DNA of 64,000 bases, from the NCBI RefSeq assembly GCF_900114065.1, contig NZ_FORS01000001.1, positions 682,001 through 746,000 of the forward strand, given 5' to 3'. This document shows positions 1-7,372 of this stretch, piece by piece. Below the pieces are notes generated by a model, which saw nothing but the letters and a program-made list of their open reading frames with translations, did no database searches and had not been told where the DNA came from. Made by a program: the position numbers and the translations under genes. Source of the DNA: Stutzerimonas kunmingensis (lineage in GTDB: Bacteria; Pseudomonadota; Gammaproteobacteria; Pseudomonadales; Pseudomonadaceae). How positions within the stretch are numbered: the first letter of the stretch is position 1; each line of letters starts with the position of its first letter.

Positions 1-1125
1 CGCCGTCAGATCGGTCTGGTTGACCCAGCTCTGGGTATCGGAATTGCGGCTCTTGGCAGAGCGCGAAACCAGTCCATTGGGCACGTTGCCACGCGAGTCG
101 TCCGGGTTGGTGACGATGTAGTCCAGGGTGGTGCGGGCGATACGCGTGGTGTTGGAGACGGTCAGGTTCTCGTTCAGGTCGTGCTCGAGCCGAATGGTGC
201 CGGCATCCGTGGTGCTCTCGCGGAAGTCGCGGCTTTCAAGGCCGTAGAAGTTGTCGCGATCCACGCTCACTGGCTCGCGACCTGGATTGCCTGGCGTAGC
301 CACGGTCAGCGGAATGCCGTAGTCCGGCATGTCGTCTGTTTCCAGGTGGTAGTAAGACAGCGTCGCCCGAGTCGGCGTATCGAAGCCGAAGGTGATGGTC
401 GGTGCCACGCCCCAACGACTGACATCCACACCATCGCGGCCGGCGACGTTGGCCTCGTGCTTCATCAGGTTCAGACGGCCGGCGACGTTGTCACCGAGCA
501 CGCGGTTGACGTCCAGCGTATAGCGGCGCGTCTGGTCCGAACCGAGGGTGACGCTGGCATCGCCGAAGTCGCGTTGCTTGGCGGTCTTGCTGATCAGGTT
601 GAGGCTGCCGCCCGTGGAGCCGGAACCGGTGTAGGCGGAGCCCGGCCCCTTGCTCACTTCGATGCTCTCGACGTTGAAGATCTCGCGGGTTTGCGAGCCA
701 ACGTCACGCAGGCCGTCGATGAAGGTGTCGCTCTCGGCGTTGAAGCCGCGGATGATCGGCCGGTCGCCCGCCGGATTTCCGCCCTCGCCCGCACCGAAGG
801 TGATGCCGGAAGTGGTGCGCAACGCATCGACCAACGTCAGCGAACCGGTGTCGCGAATCACCTGGTCGGTGATCACGGTGACCGACTTCGGTGTTTCGCG
901 CAGCGGTGCCGTGTATTTCTTCGAGGCGGATGTATCGGCCTTGTAGGCCTGTTCCTGCTCACCGATCACCGTCACTTCATCGAGCGCAACCGGCGCTTCG
1001 CTGGGCGATGACGCTGCAGGGACGACCTGAGCCATGGAGGGAGCGGAGAAAGCGGTAAGGGCGACACCGATAGCCGAAGCCAACACGAGAGGTGGCTGGG
1101 CCAGTTCTAGAGACTGACGCGACAT
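1..1125 (-). CDS. piuA: TonB-dependent catecholate siderophore receptor (Fiu/PiuA type), 3' end outside window
   Basis: Outer-membrane receptor that imports ferric catecholate siderophores using TonB energy. The 375 visible codons are open to the left edge; the rest of the barrel and the stop lie outside. Start chosen at 1125 because AAGGAT lies about 9 bases upstream. The protein begins with a signal peptide ending near APSMAQ. A TonB-box-like segment (DEVTVIGE) follows, then a plug domain with the conserved patterns RETPKSVTVIT, IIRGFNAESDTFIDGLRD and VEVSKGP-like IEVSKGPGSAYTGSGSTGG, then the first barrel strands. It is divergent from piuC, the same arrangement as piuA/piuC in P. aeruginosa and fiu/ybiX in E. 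coli. Two Fur-like boxes and phased CATTCTG repeats lie between the genes, so iron repression is likely. The exact siderophore cannot be told from sequence. Confidence 0.9.
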   Translation of the reverse strand, partial: MSRQSLELAQPPLVLASAIGVALTAFSAPSMAQVVPAASSPSEAPVALDEVTVIGEQEQAYKADTSASKKYTAPLRETPKSVTVITDQVIRDTGSLTLVDALRTTSGITFGAGEGGNPAGDRPIIRGFNAESDTFIDGLRDVGSQTREIFNVESIEVSKGPGSAYTGSGSTGGSLNLISKTAKQRDFGDASVTLGSDQTRRYTLDVNRVLGDNVAGRLNLMKHEANVAGRDGVDVSRWGVAPTITFGFDTPTRATLSYYHLETDDMPDYGIPLTVATPGNPGREPVSVDRDNFYGLESRDFRESTTDAGTIRLEHDLNENLTVSNTTRIARTTLDYIVTNPDDSRGNVPNGLVSRSAKSRNSDTQSWVNQTDLTA

Positions 1126-1155
1126 GTAATGCGGATCCTTGGAGATGACGCAACT

Positions 1156-1174
1156 GCGAATTGCTATTATTAGC
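1156..1174 (-). promoter_or_regulatory. Fur-like box upstream of the siderophore receptor
   Basis: Read on the minus strand the 19 bases match the Fur consensus GATAATGATAATCATTATC at 12 of 19 positions by my count. The site is about 30 bases upstream of the receptor start, where Fur would block its promoter. Its position suits receptor control best, but it could serve both divergent genes. Confidence 0.55.
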
Positions 1175-1180
1175 AGGTAG

Positions 1181-1207
1181 CATTCTGATACATTCTGTCG
1201 CATTCTG
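1181..1207. promoter_or_regulatory. Three CATTCTG direct repeats at exact 10-bp spacing
   Basis: CATTCTG occurs at 1181, 1191 and 1201, each followed by a different trinucleotide (ATA, TCG, AAA), with a degenerate CACCTGA at 1211. One helical turn between copies places them on one DNA face, as in direct-repeat sites of OmpR-type response regulators. They sit in the middle of the divergent piuA/piuC promoter region. The regulator is not identified in this window. Confidence 0.5.
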
Positions 1208-1219
1208 AAACACCTGAAT

Positions 1220-1238
1220 GCAAACTAATATCATTCGC
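1220..1238 (+). promoter_or_regulatory. Second Fur-like box, proximal to piuC
   Basis: The 19 bases match the Fur consensus at 11 of 19 positions by my count, including the run ATCATT. The site lies about 26 bases upstream of the piuC start codon. It is weaker than the site at 1156-1174. Confidence 0.4.
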
Positions 1239-1263
1239 CAATTCCACATCCTGTCGGTGATCG

Positions 1264-1944
1264 ATGCTCCTACGCATTGCCAATGTGTTTTCCCGTGAAG
1301 AAACCGACCGTATTCGCTCCGCGCTGGAACAGGCCAACTGGCAGGACGGCCGCGTCACCGCTGGCTATCAGTCGGCCAAGGCCAAATACAATCTGCAGCT
1401 GGCGGAGGACGACCCACTCGCCCACGAGATTGCCGAAGCCATGCTGCAACGGCTCTGGCAGCACCCGCAGTTCATGTCTGCCGCGCTGCCGAGCAAGGTC
1501 TTTCCGCCCCTGTTCAACTGCTACACGGCAGGCGGCGAGTTTGGCTTTCACATCGACAATGCGGTGCGTCAGGTACGCAACAGCGCCGAACGCGTGCGCA
1601 CCGACCTGTCCGCCACACTGTTCTTCAGCGATCCCGAGGAGTACGACGGCGGCGAACTGGTGATCCACGACACCTACGGCACCCAGCGGGTGAAGTTCGC
1701 TGCCGGCGACATGGTGCTCTACCCCAGCACCAGCCTGCACAAGGTCGAGCCGGTCACCCGCGGCGCACGGCTGGCTTCGTTCTTCTGGATTCAGAGCCTG
1801 GTGCGCGAGGATGCGCAGCGCACGCTGCTCTACGAGATGGACCAAGCCATCCAGCAGCTGACCGCCGATGTGCCGGAGCACCCATCCCTGGTGCAACTGA
1901 CCGGCACCTATCACAACCTGCTGCGCCGCTGGGTCGAGGTCTGA
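1264..1944 (+). CDS. piuC: PKHD-type Fe(II)/2-oxoglutarate hydroxylase (PiuC/YbiX)
   Basis: A 226-residue cytoplasmic non-haem iron dioxygenase of the PKHD/prolyl 4-hydroxylase fold. The iron ligands are visible as H96-x-D98 (FHIDNA) and H159 (SLHKVEPV). R169 in [10 protein letters not shown] is the expected 2-oxoglutarate ligand. Length matches the family. It lies beside a catecholate siderophore receptor, a pairing conserved in P. aeruginosa (piuA-piuC) and E. coli (fiu-ybiX); its substrate is not established, but iron acquisition is the implied setting. The stop codon overlaps the ATG of the Sel1-repeat gene by one base (TGATG), so the two are translationally coupled. The Fur-like box at 1220-1238 suggests iron repression. 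Confidence 0.93.
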   Translation: MLLRIANVFSREETDRIRSALEQANWQDGRVTAGYQSAKAKYNLQLAEDDPLAHEIAEAMLQRLWQHPQFMSAALPSKVFPPLFNCYTAGGEFGFHIDNAVRQVRNSAERVRTDLSATLFFSDPEEYDGGELVIHDTYGTQRVKFAAGDMVLYPSTSLHKVEPVTRGARLASFFWIQSLVREDAQRTLLYEMDQAIQQLTADVPEHPSLVQLTGTYHNLLRRWVEV

Positions 1945-2702
1945 TGCCTCATCTTCTGCGCCGTGAGGAAGCCCTCGACAGCGACCAGCTGGGCAAGCTG
2001 GCCGAGGAACCGCACCGAGCCGCACGCCTGGTCCTCGCGGCCGCCGCGACCGGGGAAATCGACGCGCAGGCGCTGCTCGGGCAAATCCTGCTGGAGGGCC
2101 GCGGCATCCAGGCCGATCCCGAACTGGCCCTGACCTGGTTCGGCATTGCCGCCGGCCGCGGCCACGCCATGGCCTGCAACATGGCCGGACGCTGCCACGA
2201 GCTTGGCTGGGGCTGCCCGGCCAATCCCGCACGCGCCGCCGAGCGGTACCGGCGCGCGGCAGACATGGGGTTGGACTGGGGCATGTACAACCTGGCCAAT
2301 CTGCTCGCCACCGGTCGCGGTGTTTCACAGGATGAAGCCGTGGCCTATCGCCTATACCGCCAGGCCGCCGAGCTGGGCCACGCCAAGTCGATGAACCTGA
2401 CCGGACGCTGCCTGGAAGAAGGCCGCGGTGTGTCGCGCGACGTGTCAGCGGCGCACAGCTGGTATCGACGTTCCGCGGAGGCTGGCGACTTTCGCGGCCA
2501 GTTCAGCCATGCCGCCGTGCTGCTCACCCAGCAGCAATGGGACGCCGCCCGGCATTGGCTGGACCGCGCGCTTGAGGTTGGCCACCTGAAGTTCGTCGAG
2601 ACCGCGCTGGCCAGCCTGCAGGCCGCCGCATTGCCTCAGATCGTCGATATCGTCGAGGCCTACGCGCGGCGACGCGACGAGCTACGCGCCGGGTTACGGT
2701 GA
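1944..2702 (+). CDS. Sel1/TPR-like repeat protein
   Basis: A 252-residue protein built of Sel1-like repeats. At least four successive helix pairs share the pattern A.. W(Y/F)..AA..G...A...(L/M)G..C..G.G, for example around residues 46-80, 82-117, 118-153 and 155-180. Such solenoids act as protein-protein scaffolds. No signal peptide is seen, so a cytoplasmic location is likely. The start overlaps the piuC stop by one base, making this the second gene of an iron-linked operon; a Sel1 protein occupies the same position downstream of piuC in P. aeruginosa. Its partner is unknown. A GC-rich hairpin follows the stop. Confidence 0.85.
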   Translation: MPHLLRREEALDSDQLGKLAEEPHRAARLVLAAAATGEIDAQALLGQILLEGRGIQADPELALTWFGIAAGRGHAMACNMAGRCHELGWGCPANPARAAERYRRAADMGLDWGMYNLANLLATGRGVSQDEAVAYRLYRQAAELGHAKSMNLTGRCLEEGRGVSRDVSAAHSWYRRSAEAGDFRGQFSHAAVLLTQQQWDAARHWLDRALEVGHLKFVETALASLQAAALPQIVDIVEAYARRRDELRAGLR

Positions 2703-2720
2703 ACGAAGCACAGAAACGAA

Positions 2721-2743
2721 AACGCCCCGCAATGCGGGGCGTT
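2721..2743. terminator. Bidirectional hairpin between the Sel1 gene and speC
   Basis: CGCCCCGC at 2723-2730 pairs with GCGGGGCG at 2734-2741 around an AAT loop, flanked by AA/TT. Both neighbouring genes end here, from opposite directions. The T run on the plus side is interrupted (TTCGTTCAT), and the A-rich flank gives T-rich sequence on the minus strand. Confidence 0.7.
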
Positions 2744-2760
2744 CGTTCATCGTCTACGGC

Positions 2761-3924
2761 TTAGATGTAGTAAGCCTTCAGCGGCGGGAAGCCGTTGAAT
2801 TCGACGGCGCTGTAGCTGGTGGTGTAGGCACCGGTGGACAGCCAGTACAGGCGGTCGCCGATGGCCAGGTTAAGCGGCAGGCCGTACTTGTAGTTCTCGT
2901 ACATGATGTCGGCGCTGTCGCAGGTCGGACCGGCGATCACCACTTCCTCGACTTCGCCCTTCTTCTCGGCATAGATCGGGAACTTGATCGACTCGTCCAT
3001 TGTTTCGATCAGGCCGCTGAACTTGCCCACATCGACATACACCCAACGCTCGACCGCGGTACGCGACTTGCGTGCCACCAGCACCACTTCACTGACGAGG
3101 ATGCCGGCGTTGGCGATCAGCGAGCGACCCGGCTCGAGGATGATTTCCGGCAACTCGTCGCCGAAGTCTTCCTTGAGGAAGCGGATGATTTCCTCGGCGT
3201 AGGTTTCAAGGCTGTTGGTGCGGGTGATGTAGTTGGCGGGGAAACCGCCACCCATGTTGATCATCTTCAGCTCGATGCCGTCTTCTTCCTTCAGACGCTC
3301 GAAGATCACCTTGACCTTGGCGATGGCGGCGTCCCATACGGAAATGTCGCGCTGCTGCGAACCGACATGGAAGGAAATGCCGTAGGGCTCCAGCTTCAGC
3401 TGACGTGCGAGGATCAAGAGATCCATCGCCATGTCGGTCTGGCAGCCGAACTTGCGCGACAGCGGCCAGTCCGCAGTGGTAGAGCCTTCGGTGAGGATGC
3501 GTACATAGACTTTCGAACCCGGCGCGGCCTTGGCGATGTTGCGCAGGTCGGCTTCCGAGTCGGTGGCGAACATGCGCACACCCTTGTCGTAGAAGTAGCG
3601 GATGTCCTTGGCTTTCTTGATGGTGTTGCCGTAGCTGATGCGCTCCGGGCCAACGCCGCGGGACATTACTTTGTCCAGCTCATAGATCGAGGCGATATCG
3701 AAGCTCGAACCCTTGTCGCGCAGCAGATCGATGATCTCGACCGCCGGGTTGGCCTTGACGGCGTAGTACACGCTGGCGAATTCGAAACCGGCGCGCAGGT
3801 CGTCATAGGCCTTGCTGATGGTTTCGGTGTCGATCACCACGAAGGGGGTTTCGTGCTGGTCGGCAAATGCCTTCATCTTCTGGAAGGTGGCGCGAGGGTA
3901 ATAGTCTTCGATCTTGACCGTCAT
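2761..3924 (-). CDS. speC: Ornithine decarboxylase (fold III PLP enzyme)
   Basis: A 387-residue PLP-dependent decarboxylase of the alanine-racemase-fold (group IV) family that converts ornithine to putrescine. K57 in YYAVKANP is the PLP lysine. H186-VGSQ, the glycine loop GGGFP (225-229) and EPGR (264-267) bind the cofactor phosphate and ring. C335 in GPTCDSADIM is the essential cysteine supplied across the dimer. Length equals P. aeruginosa SpeC, which also lies a few genes from piuC. Members of this family can be lysine/ornithine decarboxylases, so some activity on lysine is possible. With speA at 22.9-24.9 kb the cell has both the ornithine and the arginine route to putrescine. It is transcribed alone, convergent with the Sel1 gene. 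Confidence 0.9.
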   Translation of the reverse strand: MTVKIEDYYPRATFQKMKAFADQHETPFVVIDTETISKAYDDLRAGFEFASVYYAVKANPAVEIIDLLRDKGSSFDIASIYELDKVMSRGVGPERISYGNTIKKAKDIRYFYDKGVRMFATDSEADLRNIAKAAPGSKVYVRILTEGSTTADWPLSRKFGCQTDMAMDLLILARQLKLEPYGISFHVGSQQRDISVWDAAIAKVKVIFERLKEEDGIELKMINMGGGFPANYITRTNSLETYAEEIIRFLKEDFGDELPEIILEPGRSLIANAGILVSEVVLVARKSRTAVERWVYVDVGKFSGLIETMDESIKFPIYAEKKGEVEEVVIAGPTCDSADIMYENYKYGLPLNLAIGDRLYWLSTGAYTTSYSAVEFNGFPPLKAYYI

Positions 3925-4330
3925 GCGTGGGACTCCAAAAAACGGGAAACAAAAGTCGGATGAGGGATGGAGGGCATCAGCCCTGACAAGAACGCCTGAT
4001 CAGTTTCCCCACTTTGGTTCGCCTACTTCCCAAGGCATGTCGCCGAGTATCACGGAGGATCTCTCGTCGTCAGTACTTGAGCCGGATGGATCGTTGCCAG
4101 CATGGACGTTCGGGCGCGAACTTTAGGACCAAGGGGGGCATAGATCAATCAAAAAAACGTCCCGAAGGTGCATCCGTTTCTAGTTGTTGTCGATTCAAAA
4201 CAAAGCGTCATGGAAACTGCACAAATCGGCGATTTCCGCAGCCGTGCGGGCCGCAGCGAAATCCATTTGCCGCTATAATCGCCGCCTTTTTTGACAGACC
4301 GACTACTCGTCGACGGGTTCCTTAATTCCG
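3925..4330. other. Intergenic region between divergent speC and prfC
   Basis: About 400 bases with no convincing gene. The short frames here lack ribosome sites and recognisable sequence. It must hold the promoters of both divergent genes. The half nearest prfC contains an A/T-richer stretch and a consensus -10 element at 4274-4279; the half nearest speC is a long leader in which I see no clear riboswitch or attenuator. Confidence 0.6.
4274..4279 (+). promoter_or_regulatory. Consensus -10 element for prfC
   Basis: A perfect TATAAT lies 52 bases upstream of the prfC start codon. No good TTGACA is found 16-18 bases further upstream (the sequence there is CCGCAG-like), so this is called on the -10 alone. 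Confidence 0.5.
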
Positions 4331-5914
<1,584 letters not shown>

Positions 5915-5924
5915 CCCAGGAATG

Positions 5925-5949
5925 CGCCTGCTGCGGGGTACAGCAGGCG
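5925..5949 (+). terminator. Possible prfC terminator hairpin
   Basis: CGCCTGCTG at 5925-5933 pairs perfectly with CAGCAGGCG at 5941-5949 around a 7-base loop, 10 bases past the prfC stop. The following bases (TAGTTGATTC) are only weakly T-rich. A second 7-bp hairpin (CTCTCGC/GCGAGAG) follows at 5994-6013. Confidence 0.4.
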
Positions 5950-6037
5950 TAGTTGATTCTGCACTTTACTGCCGCTGCGCTCATTTAGATGCGCTCTCGC
6001 ATGGAAGCGAGAGGCTGCGTTTTCACAAGGACCGTGT

Positions 6038-6445
6038 ATGCCCAACGAACGCGCCTCCCCCGAACAACGCCAGTTCGCCAGACACCTGCGATACCAACTC
6101 ACCGATTGCGAGCGCCTGCTGTGGCGCCAGTTGCGCAATCGCGGCTTAGCCGGATTCAAATTTCGCCGACAGCATCCGTGCCCGCCCTATGTCCTGGATT
6201 TCTACTGTGCAGAATTGCGACTTGTAGTTGAACTCGATGGCGGTCAGCACTTCGACGAAGCTGGCATGGCGAAAGACCGTTTGCGCACGGCCTACCTGCA
6301 GCATCACGGGCTGGAGGTTCTACGCTTCAGCAATCTGGATGTGATACGGAATCTAGAGGGTGTTCTGACTGAAATCTTGAGCTGGATTGAGACCCGTACC
6401 CCTCACCCCAACCCTCTCCCCAATGGGGAGAGGGAGCTGGATTGA
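6038..6445 (+). CDS. DUF559 family (VSR-like) endonuclease-domain protein with repeat-derived C-terminus
   Basis: A 135-residue protein with the DUF559 restriction-endonuclease-like fold related to very-short-patch-repair nucleases. Recognisable elements are RRQHPCPPYVLDFYC, the acidic VVELDGGQHFDE and the strand GLEVLRFSNLDVIRNLEGVL. Its role is unknown; such proteins are often called putative endonucleases. Start 6038 is preceded by AAGGA at a 6-base gap. The family normally ends just after the helix at about residue 120. Here the last 15 or so residues (TPHPNPLPNGERELD) are encoded by the palindromic repeat beginning at 6401, so the natural terminus has been replaced. The last codons also start the 236-bp tandem repeat unit. 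Confidence 0.8.
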   Translation: MPNERASPEQRQFARHLRYQLTDCERLLWRQLRNRGLAGFKFRRQHPCPPYVLDFYCAELRLVVELDGGQHFDEAGMAKDRLRTAYLQHHGLEVLRFSNLDVIRNLEGVLTEILSWIETRTPHPNPLPNGERELD

Positions 6446-6600
6446 GGCAGCCGGATCACTTGCGCTCATGCAGACCGTGCAGAGCAAGCGAGGGGAGTGA
6501 GCGAGGGCTGTGCCCATCAAGCAGTTGCAACCACCACCAGCACGCTCTCACCCCAGCACCCAATCTCCGCATTACCGATACACCGGACTGAATCCGAGTC
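6365..6600 (+). repeat. Tandem repeat unit 1 (236 bp), starting inside the DUF559 gene
   Basis: The unit begins CTGACTGAAATCTTGAGC inside the DUF559 reading frame and runs through the CTCTCCCC...GGGGAGAGGG palindrome, GGATCACTTGCGCTCATGCA, a GAGGGGAGTGAGCG segment and ACCGATACACCGGACTGAATC. The next unit repeats the same order from 6601. I see no gene in the part past 6445. Confidence 0.9.
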
Positions 6601-6837
6601 CTGACTGAAAGCTCGCACCGAATCGAGGCCCGCGCCCCTCACCCCAACCCTCTCCCCAACGGGGAAGAGGGAGCTGGATTGAGGAAGCCGGATCACTTGT
6701 GCTCATGCAGACCGCGCAGAGTAAGCGAGGGGAGTGAGCGCGGGCTGTGCCCATCAGGCAGTTGCAACAAACACCAGCACGCTCTCACCCCAGCACCCAA
6801 TCCGCGCATTACCGATACACCGGCCTGAATCCGAGTC
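6601..6837 (+). repeat. Tandem repeat unit 2 (237 bp)
   Basis: Repeats unit 1 from CTGACTGAAAGCTCG to CTGAATCCGAGTC with scattered substitutions and single-base indels. Because unit 1 starts inside the DUF559 gene, this unit carries a decayed copy of that gene's last codons. Confidence 0.9.
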
Positions 6838-6925
6838 CTGACTGAAATCTTGCACCGGATCGAGGCCCGCGCCCCAACCATCTCCCCAAAGGGGAGAGGG
6901 GGCCTGAATGAAGCCACCGAACCCT
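6838..6925 (+). repeat. Partial tandem repeat unit 3
   Basis: Starts again with CTGACTGAAATCTTGCACC at a 237-bp offset, keeps the DUF559-tail segment and a shortened palindrome (6871-6904), then runs into GAAGCCACCGAAC. That last motif recurs at 7203-7215 as part of the second, right-hand duplication. Confidence 0.8.
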
Positions 6926-7081
6926 TTGTGATCGGCCCGACACGCATTAAAGCGCATCGCCCTACACCCGGAACGAAAAACCGCGCGGTCTAGTCCCCTC
7001 TCCCCTTCGGGGAGAGGGCTAGGGTGAGGGGCTGGCGGCCACGACTAGCGTCGCAACTAAAACCCACACAGCCCGTTTCAC

Positions 7082-7147
7082 CTACTCCTCAAGGGACCAC
7101 GCGATCAATAAACCGCCCAGATTGGTACCGAGCAAGCCATGCCGGCC
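7082..7147 (-). pseudogene. Duplicated remnant of the 3' end of the glucose dehydrogenase gene
   Basis: The 66 bases align without gaps to the last 66 bases of the intact dehydrogenase gene (7373-7438), with 56 identical positions by my count. On the minus strand it still ends ...LIAWSLEE-stop, against LIAWTLEE-stop in the intact gene. The offset is 291 bases, matching the 289-293-base offsets of the flanking repeats, so gene tail and repeats were duplicated as one block. It has no upstream coding part and cannot encode a working protein. Confidence 0.85.
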
Positions 7148-7372
7148 TGGCTCGAAGACCGCCCACCCAATCCTCTCCACAACGACGAGAGAGGGCCTGA
7201 TTGAAGCCACCGAACATCCGCAACTAGCGGGCACATCATGCGTTTCGCCCTGCACCGGATCGGCAACCCAACCCGGTCAAGTCCCCTCTCCCCTCCGGGG
7301 AGAGGGCTAGGGTGAGGGGCTGGTGGCTATGTCGAGCGCTGCAGTCGACGTCGCCACCTGCCCCCGCCTCAC

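Larger units (their letters stand above)
6401..7325. repeat. Cluster of six CTCTCCCC/GGGGAGAGG palindromic repeats
   Basis: Copies of a core of the form CCTCTCCCC-NN-GGGGAGAGG with the flank CTCACCCCAACC lie near 6401-6447, 6637-6682, 6871-6904 and, degenerate, 7164-7200. Two copies in the opposite orientation (GGCTAGGGTGAGGGGCTGG side on the right) lie at 6991-7035 and 7280-7325. Such imperfect palindromes are common intergenic elements in pseudomonads and related genera. I saw none elsewhere in the window. The 927 bases between the DUF559 stop and the glucose dehydrogenase stop consist almost wholly of these copies and their duplicated flanks, with no other gene. Confidence 0.88.

Noticed and set aside
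6572..6957. Short minus-strand frames in the repeat region
   Set aside because: They are translations of the duplicated repeats (motifs like PLPRWGEGWGEG) and lack ribosome sites.
6401..7325. CRISPR-like reading of the repeat cluster
   Set aside because: The palindromes are irregularly spaced, occur in both orientations and sit in 236-290-bp duplicated blocks; there are no uniform spacers and no cas genes.
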